A DNA stretch of 64,000 nucleotides from Streptomyces niger (GCF_000718305.1 NZ_JOFQ01000024.1:1-64000); one strand, 5' to 3'; positions 52,077 to 61,194 are shown, counted from the first letter of the stretch. Numbers and translations are program-made. Notes: generated from the sequence alone by a model not told the origin.

Positions 52077-53144
52077 ATGCCCGAACTGCGTGTCGTGGCC
52101 GTCTCGAACGACGGCACACGGCTGGTGCTCAAGGCTGCGGACAGCACCGAGTACACGCTGCCGATCGACGAGCGGCTGCGTGCCGCGGTGCGCAACGACC
52201 GTGCACGCCTGGGCCAGATCGAGATCGAGGTGGAGAGCCACCTCCGGCCACGCGACATCCAGGCCCGCATACGGGCCGGCGCATCCGCCGAGGAGGTCGC
52301 CCAGCTCGCCGGCATCCCCGTCGACCGGGTGCGGCGCTTCGAGGGCCCCGTACTGGCAGAGCGCGCGTTCATGGCCGAGCGCGCCCGTAAGACACCCGTA
52401 CGCCGCCCCGGCGAGAACACCGGTCCGCAGCTGGGCGAGGCGGTCGCCGAGCGGCTGCTGCTGCGCGGCGCCGACAAGGACAGCGTGCAGTGGGACTCCT
52501 GGCGCCGCGACGACGGCACCTGGGAGGTCCTGCTGGTCTACCGCGTTGCGGCCGAGCCGCACTCCGCGAGCTGGACGTACGACCCGCCCCGGCGGCTCGT
52601 GCAGGCCGTGGACGACGAGGCGCGGGCGCTGATCGGCGAGACCGACGACACCCCGGAACCGAGCTTCCCGTTCGTCCCGCGGATCGCACGGCTGCCCCGC
52701 GACCGGCCGTTGGACCGGTCCCTGGACCGCCCGCAGCCCGCGGAGCGCCCCGCGCCGCCGGACCTCGAGGACGACGTCCCCGCGGCGTCGGCCGAGGAGC
52801 TGGAGGAGCGGGACCCGCGCGACTCGCTGACCAGCCTGCTGGAGGCGGTGCCGAGCTTCCGCGGCGACCTGGTCGTCCCGGAACCGAAGACGCCGCCGGA
52901 CGACGAGCCGGCGACCGAGGCCGAGGTCGAGGAGGAGCCGGCCCCGGCGGCGAGCGCGGGCGCGGGCTCCGCGTACGCCGACGTACTGATGCCGCGCGCC
53001 GTCGCGGGACACCGGGACCGGCTCACGGGCACCACCGACCGCCAGGCCGAAGCGGACGGCGTCCGCCCCGGCCGCCGCGCCGCCGTGCCCAGCTGGGACG
53101 AGATCGTCTTCGGTACACGGCGCGGCAAGAAGCCGGACGCCTGA
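52077..53144 (+). CDS. sepH: Cell-division protein SepH (DUF3071)
   Basis: 355 aa from ATG 52077. The N-terminal DUF3071 domain spans residues 1-170 (MPELRVVAVSNDGTRLVLKA, LRPRDIQARIRAGASAEEVA) with a helix-turn-helix at ~65-90 (SAEEVAQLAGIPVDRVRRFE), the element shown in Streptomyces to bind FtsZ and promote its assembly, and SVQWDSWRRDDGTWEVLLVY. The C-terminal half is a Pro/Glu/Asp-rich linker ending in WDEIVFGTRRGKKPDA, a conserved tail. Longer upstream reading (51990) lacks a ribosome site. Followed by a strong terminator. Confidence 0.94.
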   Translation: MPELRVVAVSNDGTRLVLKAADSTEYTLPIDERLRAAVRNDRARLGQIEIEVESHLRPRDIQARIRAGASAEEVAQLAGIPVDRVRRFEGPVLAERAFMAERARKTPVRRPGENTGPQLGEAVAERLLLRGADKDSVQWDSWRRDDGTWEVLLVYRVAAEPHSASWTYDPPRRLVQAVDDEARALIGETDDTPEPSFPFVPRIARLPRDRPLDRSLDRPQPAERPAPPDLEDDVPAASAEELEERDPRDSLTSLLEAVPSFRGDLVVPEPKTPPDDEPATEAEVEEEPAPAASAGAGSAYADVLMPRAVAGHRDRLTGTTDRQAEADGVRPGRRAAVPSWDEIVFGTRRGKKPDA

Positions 53145-53236
53145 CCGCCTGGCGGTCAGGCGCACGGCCGGCCCGATCAACGCTCCCACCGACCGAATCC
53201 CCCGGTGCGGAAACGGTCCTGCAGGGACGCTGCCTG

Positions 53237-53274
53237 AGCGCTGCCGGGGCGCAGTAAGCGTCCCCGGCAGCGCT
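53237..53274. terminator. Long hairpin between sepH and the sulfurtransferase gene
   Basis: AGCGCTGCCGGGG pairs with CCCCGGCAGCGCT, the inner CGC-AGTAA-GCG extending the stem with one bulge. Lies 92 bases past sepH and 72 past the convergent gene. Confidence 0.85.
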
Positions 53275-53345
53275 GCGTTCCGTAAGGGGCCTGCGGGCTC
53301 ACGCCTCCGCTGGCCCCGCGCCCGGCCAGGGCACCGGCGGGCCGG

Positions 53346-54182
53346 TCAGCCCGCGTCGCTTCCCGTGGCCACCGGGCGGGACGGGTCGGACGACCACTCG
53401 CTCCACGAGCCGACGTACAGGGCGGCCGGTACGCCCGCCACGGCCAGCGCCAGGACCTGTTGGGCGGCGGAGACCCCCGAGCCGCAGTAGACGCCGACCT
53501 CCGCGTCCGGCACGGCCCCGAGGGCGGCAAACCGCGCGGCCAGCTCGGCCGCCGGCCGGAGCGTGCCGTCGGCGGTGACGTTCTCGGTCGTCGGCGCGGA
53601 GCGCGCCCCGGGGATGTGGCCGGCGACCCGGTCGATCGGCTCCACCTCGCCGCGGTAACGCTCCCCGGCCCGCGCGTCCAGAAGCACCCCGCGACGGGCC
53701 AGAGCGGCCGCCTCGTCGGCGTTCAGCACCGGCAGCGCACCGGGCGCCATCGTGAAATCGCCGGGCTCGGGAGCGGGCTCCTCGCCGGTCAGCTCGCCGC
53801 CCGCCGCCCGCCACGCCGCCAGGCCGCCGTCCAGGACCCGTACGGCCTCGTGCCCGGCCCAGCGCAGCAGCCACCAGGCCCGGGCAGCCGCCCACCCCTG
53901 GGCGCCGTCGTACACGACCACCTCGCGGTCCTTGGAGACGCCGGCCGCGCGCATCGCGGCGGTGAAGACCTCCGGGTCCGGGAGAGGGTGCCGGCCCGCG
54001 GCGCCGGCGGGCCCGGCCAGTTCGCCTTCCAGGTCCACGTAGAAGGCGCCGGGCAGGTGGCCCGCCTCGTACTCGGGGCGTCCGGGCGGGCCTCCGAGCT
54101 GATAGCGGACGTCGAGAAGCACCGGAGGCGTACCGCCCGCGAGCTCGCTCGCCAGTTCGGAAGCGGAGATGATGGCATTCAT
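53346..54182 (-). CDS. sseA: Thiosulfate/3-mercaptopyruvate sulfurtransferase
   Basis: 278 aa, two tandem rhodanese domains. The inactive N-terminal one (1-130) has VVVYDGAQGWAAARAWWLL at the loop position, and the catalytic C-terminal one (150-278) carries Cys233 in CGSGVSA, a 3-mercaptopyruvate-type active-site loop. Transfers sulfane sulfur to cyanide or thiols. The upstream spacer to the VOC gene contains four iteron-like repeats. Confidence 0.9.
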   Translation of the reverse strand: MNAIISASELASELAGGTPPVLLDVRYQLGGPPGRPEYEAGHLPGAFYVDLEGELAGPAGAAGRHPLPDPEVFTAAMRAAGVSKDREVVVYDGAQGWAAARAWWLLRWAGHEAVRVLDGGLAAWRAAGGELTGEEPAPEPGDFTMAPGALPVLNADEAAALARRGVLLDARAGERYRGEVEPIDRVAGHIPGARSAPTTENVTADGTLRPAAELAARFAALGAVPDAEVGVYCGSGVSAAQQVLALAVAGVPAALYVGSWSEWSSDPSRPVATGSDAG

Positions 54183-54280
54183 GGCCCCATCCTTGCGCAG
54201 TCACGGCGGGGCCACGCCGATCAGGGCCAAGTCCGTACGGAATGGCGGAGAGCGGGGCACGAGGAGGCCGTCGCACCGGG

Positions 54281-54365
54281 CGGTGACAGCGGTCTTTCGG
54301 CGGTGACAGCGGTCCTCACATCGGACGGTGACAGCGGTTCTTCACGCTGGGCGGTGACATCGGAA
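54281..54365. repeat. Four iteron-like repeats (CGGTGACAGCGGT)
   Basis: Copies start at 54281, 54301 and 54326 (identical 13-mers) and 54352 (CGGTGACATCGGA), at 20, 25 and 26-base spacings. Located in the 357-base divergent spacer between the sulfurtransferase (start 54182) and VOC (start 54540) genes, which otherwise holds no gene. Could be an operator array. Confidence 0.7.
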
Positions 54366-54539
54366 GAAACGAACCTGCGTCATCACATCGAGCGCTCTCC
54401 GGCACCACCGCACACCCGGTTCACACCTTTCGCGCGACGGGCGGCGCGGCCGACCCGCACCACGCACCCGAGGGTGCGAGCATCTGCACGGCACAGCCCT
54501 ACCCATACGGTCCCCCGATGGTCCGAGGAGCGAGCGACG

Positions 54540-55304
54540 ATGACGACCGAGGCAGCGAGTCCGCGGGTGCCCGGCACCCCGTGCTGGGTGAGTCTCATGG
54601 TGCACGGCATGTCCACCACGCAGGCCTTCTACAGCGCGCTGTTCGGCTGGGAGTTCCGGCCCGGGCCGCAGCAACTCGGCCCCTACGTAAGGGCGCTGCT
54701 CGCCGGCCGTGAGGTGGCGGGCATCGGCGTGCTGCCACCGGAGCGGCACCTGCCCCTCGCCTGGACGCCGTACCTCGCGAGCGACGACGCGGACGCCGCA
54801 ACGGAGCGCATCCGCGCCTGCGGCGGCACGGTTGGGGTCGGCCCGCTGGACGCCGACCGAGCGGGGCGGATGGCGCTCGCCTCGGATCCGCAGGGCGCGG
54901 TCTTCGGGGTCTGGCAGGGCCACACGATGAAGGGCACCGCGGTGGTGGGCGAGCCCGGCGCCCTGGTGTGGAACGAACTGGTGACGCGGGAGGCCGCCGA
55001 GGCCTGCACCTTCTACGAGCACGTCTTCGGCTTCGAGACGGAGGCGGGGCCCGGCCCCGACCGGTTGACGCTGTGCCTCAAGGGGCGCCCGATGGCGAGC
55101 ATTCAGGGCGTGGGCGACGCGCTCCCCCGGGAGCGGGGGCCGCACTGGACCACGTACTTCGCCGTCTCCGATGCGGAAGCGGCGGCCCGCCGCGTCACGG
55201 AGCTGGGCGGTCAGGTGGTCGGCCGCCCGCAGGACTCGTCCCACGGGCGGCTGGCGGTGGTCACCGACCCGGAGGGCGCGGAATTCAGAGTGATCCAGCG
55301 GTGA
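54540..55304 (+). CDS. Two-domain VOC (glyoxalase-like) protein
   Basis: 254 aa from ATG 54540 (AGGAG 9 bases upstream). Two tandem glyoxalase/bleomycin-resistance modules: residues 12-125 (CWVSLMVHGMSTTQAFYSAL, ALASDPQGAVFGVWQG) and 135-254 (ALVWNELVTREAAEACTFYE, AVVTDPEGAEFRVIQ). The expected metal ligands (His, Glu) are only partly present, so this may be a ligand-binding VOC protein (hydroxylase-associated or resistance-like) rather than an enzyme. The long open frame upstream (from 53460) is antisense to the sulfurtransferase and not coding. Confidence 0.88.
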   Translation: MTTEAASPRVPGTPCWVSLMVHGMSTTQAFYSALFGWEFRPGPQQLGPYVRALLAGREVAGIGVLPPERHLPLAWTPYLASDDADAATERIRACGGTVGVGPLDADRAGRMALASDPQGAVFGVWQGHTMKGTAVVGEPGALVWNELVTREAAEACTFYEHVFGFETEAGPGPDRLTLCLKGRPMASIQGVGDALPRERGPHWTTYFAVSDAEAAARRVTELGGQVVGRPQDSSHGRLAVVTDPEGAEFRVIQR

Positions 55305-55444
55305 CCGGACCGCCCACGGGCCCCGCGGTGACCGGACCGCCCACCGGGCCTCGCCCCGGCCGGTAGCTGTATGTCCTCGCCGGGCCCGTCGGCCCGCTGT
55401 CCCCTTCGTATTCATACCCCGCCGGCTCTCGTCCCTTCGAGCCC

Positions 55445-55508
55445 CGTCGTCCCAGTCCCCCGTTGACCCGCTGTCCCGTCGTCTCACTCCCCCGTTGACC
55501 CGCTGTCC
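55445..55508. repeat. 32-bp tandem repeat (two copies) in a convergent spacer
   Basis: Units 55445-55476 and 55477-55508 differ at two bases and contain CCCCCGTTGACCCGCTGTCC. Partial related copies flank them (55386-55410 and 55503-55520), and a further 19-base repeat GGTGACCGGACCGCCCAC lies at 55300-55345. The spacer 55305-55524 separates the convergent VOC and tdk genes. Confidence 0.7.
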
Positions 55509-55524
55509 CCTTCGGCCCGTGTGG

Positions 55525-56178
55525 TCACTCCCCCGCGTCGACCGGGAGGACGTCCGGGGAGAGCGCGGCGGCGTGCGCGGACGCGGCCGTCTGGCGGCGC
55601 CTGTGGTGGCGCCGGCAGAGCACTTCGTACCCGACCTCGGTCCCGGCCGCGTACACGTCTCCCACGACCACCTGGTCGCCCTCGACGACCATCTGCCCGC
55701 CGACCGTACGAGCGTTGTGGGTGGCGCGGGCACCGCACCAGCACAGCGCCTCGACCTGCAGCACCTCTATGCGGTCGGCCAGTTCGACCAGCCGCTGGGA
55801 GCCGGGGAAGAGCTTGCTGCGGAAGTCGGTGGTGATCCCGAAGGCGAAGACGTCCAGCGCCAGGTCGTCCACCACCCGGGCCAGCTGCTCGATCTGGTCG
55901 GGGGTCAGGAACTGCGCCTCGTCGGCGATGACGTAGTCGACGCGGGCCCCGGAGCTGATGCGGCCGACGACGTAGGCGTAGAAGTCCAGGTCGTCGGCGA
56001 CCTCCACGGCGTCGACGGCGAGGCCCAGCCGCGAGGAGAGCCGGCCGGTGCCCGCCCGGTCGTCCCGGGTGCAGATCATGCCCTGCAGGCCGCGGGCCGA
56101 GCGGTTGTGCTCGATCTGCAGCGCGAGCGTCGACTTCCCGCAGTCCATCGTGCCGCTGAAGAACACCAGTTCAGCCAT
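55525..56178 (-). CDS. tdk: Thymidine kinase (type II)
   Basis: 217 aa. Walker A SGTMDCGKST (8-17), DEAQF at ~90, lasso-loop region FGITTDFRSKLFPGS, and a structural zinc site CWCGARATHNAR with CRRHH further on. Phosphorylates thymidine with ATP for salvage. The start is read from ATG 56178. The 308-base upstream region carries four copies of a GCCGTACCGACG repeat and separates tdk from the phosphodiesterase gene. Confidence 0.94.
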   Translation of the reverse strand: MAELVFFSGTMDCGKSTLALQIEHNRSARGLQGMICTRDDRAGTGRLSSRLGLAVDAVEVADDLDFYAYVVGRISSGARVDYVIADEAQFLTPDQIEQLARVVDDLALDVFAFGITTDFRSKLFPGSQRLVELADRIEVLQVEALCWCGARATHNARTVGGQMVVEGDQVVVGDVYAAGTEVGYEVLCRRHHRRRQTAASAHAAALSPDVLPVDAGE

Positions 56179-56209
56179 GGGGGATGTGGTCGCCTTTCGG
56201 GCGCGTCGG

Positions 56210-56377
56210 GCCGTACCGACGCCAATCGGGTTGTTCGAGGGGGAGCTATGAGAGGGAGTTGGGGAGGAGGCCCGAGCGCTCGCCGTGAGGAGGGCCGAGC
56301 GCTCGCCGTACCGACGTATCGACGCGACGTACCGAGCGCCGTACCGACGTATCGATGGGCCGTACCGACGAATCGAT
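56210..56377. repeat. Four-copy GCCGTACCGACG repeat in the tdk leader
   Basis: Copies at 56210-56228 (GCCGTACCGACGCCAATCG), 56305-56321 (GCCGTACCGACGTATCG), 56338-56356 (GCCGTACCGACGTATCGAT) and 56359-56377 (GCCGTACCGACGAATCGAT). A second short repeat, CCGAGCGCTCGCCGT, occurs twice between 56268 and 56309. This is the 5' region of tdk (minus strand). Function unknown; binding sites or a decayed tandem array. Confidence 0.75.
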
Positions 56378-56486
56378 TCGCCTCTCACTTTCCCCATGGG
56401 GGGAGCGAGAACCCCTGCTCAGCACAGTAGCGGGTGCCACTGACAACGCCGTAGGCGCCGTCAGCTGCGGGCGGACCTCCTGGCCG

Positions 56487-57686
56487 TCAAGTGCGGACTT
56501 CCAGGAGGGGGACGAGCTGTTCGACGGGGGTCATGGAGCCGTGCATGCCGACCATGGCCGACTCACGCGGTTCGGTCTCGCTCGCGATGATCACCATGTC
56601 GGCGTGCGCGGCGGCCACCACGTCTCCGATCCTGCCTCGTACGCGGTCGTCGACGCGCGGCCCGAACCAGCCGGCGGCGATCGCCTCCTCGCGCCCGGCC
56701 ACCCACATCCGGTCGCCGACCACCTCGCGCCAGACCGCGAGCACGTCGTCGGCCGCGCCCGGGTGCGCGTACAGGTGGCGGCAGCGCCCCTCGCCGCCCA
56801 GGAGACGGACGCCCGCGCTCAGCTCCCAGTCCTCGTCGAAGTCGACGCGGGAGTCGGGGTCGAACGGGATGTCGATCATGCCGTGGTCGGCGGTGACGTA
56901 CAGGACCGAGCGCGGCGGCAGCTGTTCGGCCAGCCGCTCCGCGAGCCGGTCGACGTACATCAGCTGGCCGCGCCAGGCATCGGAGTCCACGCCGTAGCGG
57001 TGCCCCTTGCCGTCGACCTCGGAGTAGTACGTGTAGACCAGCGACCGGTCGCCGGCGGCGAGCTGCTCGGCGGCCAGGTCCATCCGCTCCTCGCCGGAGA
57101 GCCTGCCGTGGAACGTGCCACCGCTGAGCGCGATCTGGGTGAGCGGGGTGCTCGCGAAGTCGGGCGCGGAGACCTGGCAGGTGTGGATGCCCGCCGCGTG
57201 CGCCTGCTGGAAGACCGTGGGGTACGGCTGCCAGGCGTGCGGGTCGGTCCACGGGTACCAGCGCAGCTGGTTCATGAGCGCGCCCGTTCCGGGGTCCTGC
57301 ACGGTGTACCCGGCGAGGCCGTGCGCGCCGGGTGGCAGGCCGGTGCCGACCGAGGCGAGGGAGGTGGCCGTGGTGGACGGGAAACCGGCCGTCATGGGGC
57401 GTCCGGTGCCGTTCATGGACGTGCCGAGCAGTGAGGACAGGAAGGGCGCCTCGTCCGGATGAGCGCGCAGCAGCTCCCAGCCCAGGCCGTCGATCAGGAA
57501 GACGCAGGCGCGGTCGGCGGGGGCCAGCTCCAGGCCCGTCGGCTGCGCGTGTGCAAGGCCCTGGCCGGCGGTGATGGCGGGCAGCAGGTCGGCGAGCGAG
57601 CCGGTGCCGTAGCGGGGTACCGGCGCGGAGTCGAGGTCCAGCGGTTCGGGCCAGGCGGACGCCGGGTCCACGGCGTAACCCGCCAT
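56487..57686 (-). CDS. Alkaline-phosphatase-superfamily nucleotide pyrophosphatase/phosphodiesterase
   Basis: 399 aa. Metal and nucleophile motifs of the NPP group: FLIDGLGWELL, nucleophile region AGFPSTTATSLASVGTG, YYSEVDGKGHRYG, VLYVTADHGMIDIP and VGMHGSMTP. No signal peptide, so cytoplasmic. Hydrolyses a phosphodiester or pyrophosphate; substrate unknown. Start ATG 57686 overlaps the DUF5998 stop by one base (TGATG), so coupled translation. Confidence 0.88.
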   Translation of the reverse strand: MAGYAVDPASAWPEPLDLDSAPVPRYGTGSLADLLPAITAGQGLAHAQPTGLELAPADRACVFLIDGLGWELLRAHPDEAPFLSSLLGTSMNGTGRPMTAGFPSTTATSLASVGTGLPPGAHGLAGYTVQDPGTGALMNQLRWYPWTDPHAWQPYPTVFQQAHAAGIHTCQVSAPDFASTPLTQIALSGGTFHGRLSGEERMDLAAEQLAAGDRSLVYTYYSEVDGKGHRYGVDSDAWRGQLMYVDRLAERLAEQLPPRSVLYVTADHGMIDIPFDPDSRVDFDEDWELSAGVRLLGGEGRCRHLYAHPGAADDVLAVWREVVGDRMWVAGREEAIAAGWFGPRVDDRVRGRIGDVVAAAHADMVIIASETEPRESAMVGMHGSMTPVEQLVPLLEVRT

Positions 57687-58276
57687 CAGCGGGCGGCCGA
57701 GGCGGCGGTGGCTTCGGAGAGCGCCTGCGCGAAGGCGAGCGTCTGCCGGACGGTGTCCGGGCCGTCGCCGGCCTCGCTGACGCGCAGCGAGAGGTCGTCG
57801 GCGGTGGAGGACCCGGTGTAGCCGTGGTCGGCCTCGCAGTTCGGGTCGCCGCAGCTGGCGGGTTCCAGGTCGAGGCGGGCGACGGCGCCCCAGCCGATGG
57901 TCAGCACGACCTCGCGGGGCAGCTGACCCGGGGTGTAGGCCTCGGGGTTGGCGACGACGCGGCTGAGGACGACGGAGGAGATGCGGCCGAGCTTCACCGA
58001 CTCCGTGGAGGTGGTGGCGTACGGGGTCGGCGACGTGGCGTCGGCGGCCTGCTCGTCGGTATGGCTGACGATGAAGCGGGTGTCCGTGAGGACCAGGACG
58101 GTCACGTGGCGCCGCACTTCATTGGCGTCGAAGGTCGTCTCCTGGTGGACCACGTACGACACCACGGGCTCGCCGCCGATCGCGGCCTGCACCGCCTCGG
58201 CCACGAGTGCCGGGTAATAGCCGCTGCGCTCGATCGCCGCGCGCAGCCCCTGGGTCGTCGTACCGGTCTTAGCCAT
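57686..58276 (-). CDS. DUF5998 protein
   Basis: 196 aa. The whole protein is one DUF5998 domain (LRAAIERSGYYPALVAEAVQ, HQETTFDANEVRRHVTVLVL, GWGAVARLDLEPASCGDPNC, EADHGYTGSSTADDLSL) with a Cys pair in SCGDPNC. Soluble, function unknown. First of a two-gene unit with the phosphodiesterase, conserved in streptomycetes as I recall. Confidence 0.86.
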   Translation of the reverse strand: MAKTGTTTQGLRAAIERSGYYPALVAEAVQAAIGGEPVVSYVVHQETTFDANEVRRHVTVLVLTDTRFIVSHTDEQAADATSPTPYATTSTESVKLGRISSVVLSRVVANPEAYTPGQLPREVVLTIGWGAVARLDLEPASCGDPNCEADHGYTGSSTADDLSLRVSEAGDGPDTVRQTLAFAQALSEATAASAAR

Positions 58277-58335
58277 GGGGTCCATCCTACGGGGCGCCGG
58301 GGCGGGTACGGCCCGCAGGCGACGGGGGCCGGGCG

Positions 58336-61194
58336 TCAGTACACGGGGAGGCGGCGGGGGCCGAGGTCGGTGGTGGCCGGGGGGCGGGCCAGGCGCACCG
58401 AGGCGCCGAGGACGGAGAGCCCCTGGGGGGCGACGACGACCGGTTCCAGGTCGATGCCGACGACCTCGGGGTGGTCGTCGACGAGCCGGGAGAGGCGCAG
58501 CAGCAGCTCCTCCAGGGCCGCGCTGTCTACGGGCTGCGAGCCGCGCCACCCGAAGAGCAGCGGCGCGCTCCTGATGGAGCGGATCTGTTCGGCGACGTCG
58601 CGGTCGGTGGCGGGGATGAGGCGGTGGGCCGTGTCGCCGAGCAGCTGGGAGGGGGCGCCGGCGAGCCCGAAGGAGAGGACGGCGCCGGCCGCGGGGTCGA
58701 TGGAGGCGCGGATGAGAGTGTCCACGCCGCGGGGCACCATCGCCTGCACCACTGGGCGCAGCTCTTCGGGCTTCCCGAGGAAGTCGGTGAGCTCCTGGTA
58801 GGCGCGGCGGAGAGCGTGTTCTCCGGGGAGGTCGAGGCGGACGCCTCCGAGGTCGGCGCGGTGCCGCAGGTGAGGGGCCGTGGTCTTCAGGGCGACGGGG
58901 TAGCCGAGGGCCTCTGCGGCGCGTACGGCGGCGTCCGCGTCGGGTGCGGGGAGGGCGGCGCGGACGCGGATGCCGTAGCGGCCCAGGAGGGCGGCGGCCT
59001 CGTCGGCGGGCAGCGCGACGGAGCGGTGCGGTTCGGCGTCGGTGGTGAGCTCGTCGAGCAGCCGCTCGATGTCGGCGCCGGCCGCGGCCTCCTGGATGTC
59101 GTCGTACTCGGGGACCTTGCCGGGGGCTGCGGACTCGCGGCGCCAGGCGGCGTACCGGACAGCCTCGGCGAGGGAGCGTACGGCCCGTTCGGCGGCGGGG
59201 TAGGCCGGGATGCGGGGCAGGCCGCCGGGGCGCGTCCGCGGCGCCTGGGAGGCGTCCTCGTCGGCTTCCGGCGCGGCGGCGGGGGCGGGGGGTTCGTCGA
59301 CCGCCCCCTCGGTGGTCCCCGAGAGTGCCCCGGCGAGTTCCTCCATGGCGAGGTGGACGACGGTGACCGGCTTGGCGGGCCCCTCGGCCGCGGCCTCGCG
59401 CAGGGCGGTGGCGAGGGCCGCGATCTCCTCGGGGTCCGCGCTGCTGCCCTCGGCGACCCACGGGATGGTGGTGATCAGGACGGCGTCGATGCGGTCGCCG
59501 GCGAGGGCCTCGGCCAGTGCCGCGCGGAACTGCGCCGTCGTGGCGGCGAAGGGCAGCACATGGGGGCGCTGCGGGCGCAGGCCCTCGGTGAGGCACGCGT
59601 CGTACGCGAGGAGGGCGAGCGCTTCGGAGTTGCCGAGGATCGCGACCCGGGGGCCGGCGGGCAGCGGCTGGGAGGCGAGCAGCAGGCCCGCGTCGATCAG
59701 TTCGGTGACGGTGCCGACGCGGATGACGCCGGCCTGCCGCATCAGGGCGGAGACGGTGGAGTCGGGGATGCGGGTGGTGGGGACGGTGTGGCCGAGGGGG
59801 ACGGTGCCGCTGTGCCGGGCGCCCTTGACGACCACGACGGGCTTGGCGGCCGCGGTGCGGCGGGCGAGCCGGGTGAACTTGCGGGGGTTGCCGATGGACT
59901 CCAGGTAGAGCAGCGCGACGTCGGTGGCGGGGTCCTCGTACCAGTACTGGAGGAGGTCGTTGCCGGAGACGTCGGCGCGGTTGCCGGCCGACACGAAGGT
60001 GGAGACGCCGGCGATGGCGCCGTCCCCGGAGCCGCGCTCCTGGAGGGCGCTGAGCAGTCCGATGCCGATCGCGCCGGACTGGGTGAAGAGGCCGACGCGG
60101 CCGGCGCCGGGCAGGCGGGGCGAGAGGGAGGCGTTGAGGCGGACGCCGGGTGCGGTGTTGATCAGGCCGAAGGCGTTCGGGCCGACCAGGCGCATCCCGT
60201 AGGAGCGGGCCTGGCGCAGCAGGGCGCGCTGCTTCTCGCGTCCTTCGGGGCCGGCCTCGGCGTATCCGGAGGTGAGGATGACCAACCCCTGTACGCCGTG
60301 TTCGCCGCAGTCCCGTACGACGTCGGGCACGTGGGCGGCAGGCACGGCGACGACGGCCAGGTCGACGGGGTCGGGGATGTCGCGGAGCGAGCGGTAGGCG
60401 GGTACGCCCTCCGGGTCCAGCGTGCTGCCGCCTTCGGGAAAGGCGTGGTTGACGGCGTACGTGTGGCCGGTGAAGCCGGAGTCGAGGATGTTCCGGAGGG
60501 CGGAGCGGCCGACGCCTCCGGGGGCGCGGCCGGTGCCGATGACGGCGACGGACCCGGGGGCGAGCAGCCGCTGTACGGAGCGGGCTTCGGCGCGGTGCTC
60601 GCGGCCGCGCATGACGGCCATGGACTGCTCGGTGGGCTCCAGGCCGAATTCGAGGCGGACGACGCCGTCTTCGAAGGTGCGCTTCTGGGTGTACCCGGCG
60701 TCCGTGAACACCTTGATCATCTTGGTGTTGGCGGGCAGCACCTCGGCGGCGAAGCGCCGGATGCCGCGTTCGCGGGCGACCGCCGCGATGTGCTCCATCA
60801 GTGCGGAGGCCACGCCGCGGCCCTGGTGGGCGTCCTGGACGAGGAAGGCGACCTCGGCCTGGTCGGCGTCGGGGCCGGTGGCCGGCCGGCCGTCGGCGTT
60901 GATGCGGTCGTACCGGACCGTCGCGATCATCTCGCCGCCCACGAAGGCGGCGAGTCCCACCCGGTCCACGTAGTCGTGGTGGGTGAAGCGGTGCACGTCG
61001 CGGTCGGAGAGCCGGGGGTAGGGCGCGAAGAAGCGGTAGTACTTCGACTCGTCGGAGACCTGCTCGTAGAAGGAGGTCAGGCGTTCCGCGTCGGCCGGGG
61101 TGATGGGGCGGATCCGGGCGGTGCCGCCGTCACGCAGCACCACGTCGGCTTCCCAGTGGGCGGGGTAGGCGGCGGTATCCGACGGCGTCTCCAT
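58336..61194 (-). CDS. patA: PatA-type protein lysine acetyltransferase (GNAT + ADP-forming acyl-CoA synthetase-like)
   Basis: 952 aa from ATG 61194. An N-terminal GNAT domain (~15-185; acetyl-CoA loop QDAHQGRGVASALM) precedes a CoA-binding Rossmann domain (~205-330; GSVAVIGTGRAPGGVGRSAL), succinyl-CoA-ligase-like domains (~350-660; GLFTQSGAIGIGLLSALQER) and an ATP-grasp-like domain (~710-950; GYPVALKTTAPHLRHRADLG). This GNAT-first order is that of S. lividans PatA, which acetylates acetyl-CoA synthetase, and the reverse of enterobacterial Pat. The catalytic status of the synthetase part is not decided by sequence. Confidence 0.88.
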   Translation of the reverse strand: METPSDTAAYPAHWEADVVLRDGGTARIRPITPADAERLTSFYEQVSDESKYYRFFAPYPRLSDRDVHRFTHHDYVDRVGLAAFVGGEMIATVRYDRINADGRPATGPDADQAEVAFLVQDAHQGRGVASALMEHIAAVARERGIRRFAAEVLPANTKMIKVFTDAGYTQKRTFEDGVVRLEFGLEPTEQSMAVMRGREHRAEARSVQRLLAPGSVAVIGTGRAPGGVGRSALRNILDSGFTGHTYAVNHAFPEGGSTLDPEGVPAYRSLRDIPDPVDLAVVAVPAAHVPDVVRDCGEHGVQGLVILTSGYAEAGPEGREKQRALLRQARSYGMRLVGPNAFGLINTAPGVRLNASLSPRLPGAGRVGLFTQSGAIGIGLLSALQERGSGDGAIAGVSTFVSAGNRADVSGNDLLQYWYEDPATDVALLYLESIGNPRKFTRLARRTAAAKPVVVVKGARHSGTVPLGHTVPTTRIPDSTVSALMRQAGVIRVGTVTELIDAGLLLASQPLPAGPRVAILGNSEALALLAYDACLTEGLRPQRPHVLPFAATTAQFRAALAEALAGDRIDAVLITTIPWVAEGSSADPEEIAALATALREAAAEGPAKPVTVVHLAMEELAGALSGTTEGAVDEPPAPAAAPEADEDASQAPRTRPGGLPRIPAYPAAERAVRSLAEAVRYAAWRRESAAPGKVPEYDDIQEAAAGADIERLLDELTTDAEPHRSVALPADEAAALLGRYGIRVRAALPAPDADAAVRAAEALGYPVALKTTAPHLRHRADLGGVRLDLPGEHALRRAYQELTDFLGKPEELRPVVQAMVPRGVDTLIRASIDPAAGAVLSFGLAGAPSQLLGDTAHRLIPATDRDVAEQIRSIRSAPLLFGWRGSQPVDSAALEELLLRLSRLVDDHPEVVGIDLEPVVVAPQGLSVLGASVRLARPPATTDLGPRRLPVY

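Noticed and set aside
53460..55304. 614-codon reading of the VOC gene
   Set aside because: The first ~360 codons are antisense to the sulfurtransferase and cross the repeat array; AGGAG at 54526 and the domain start support ATG 54540.
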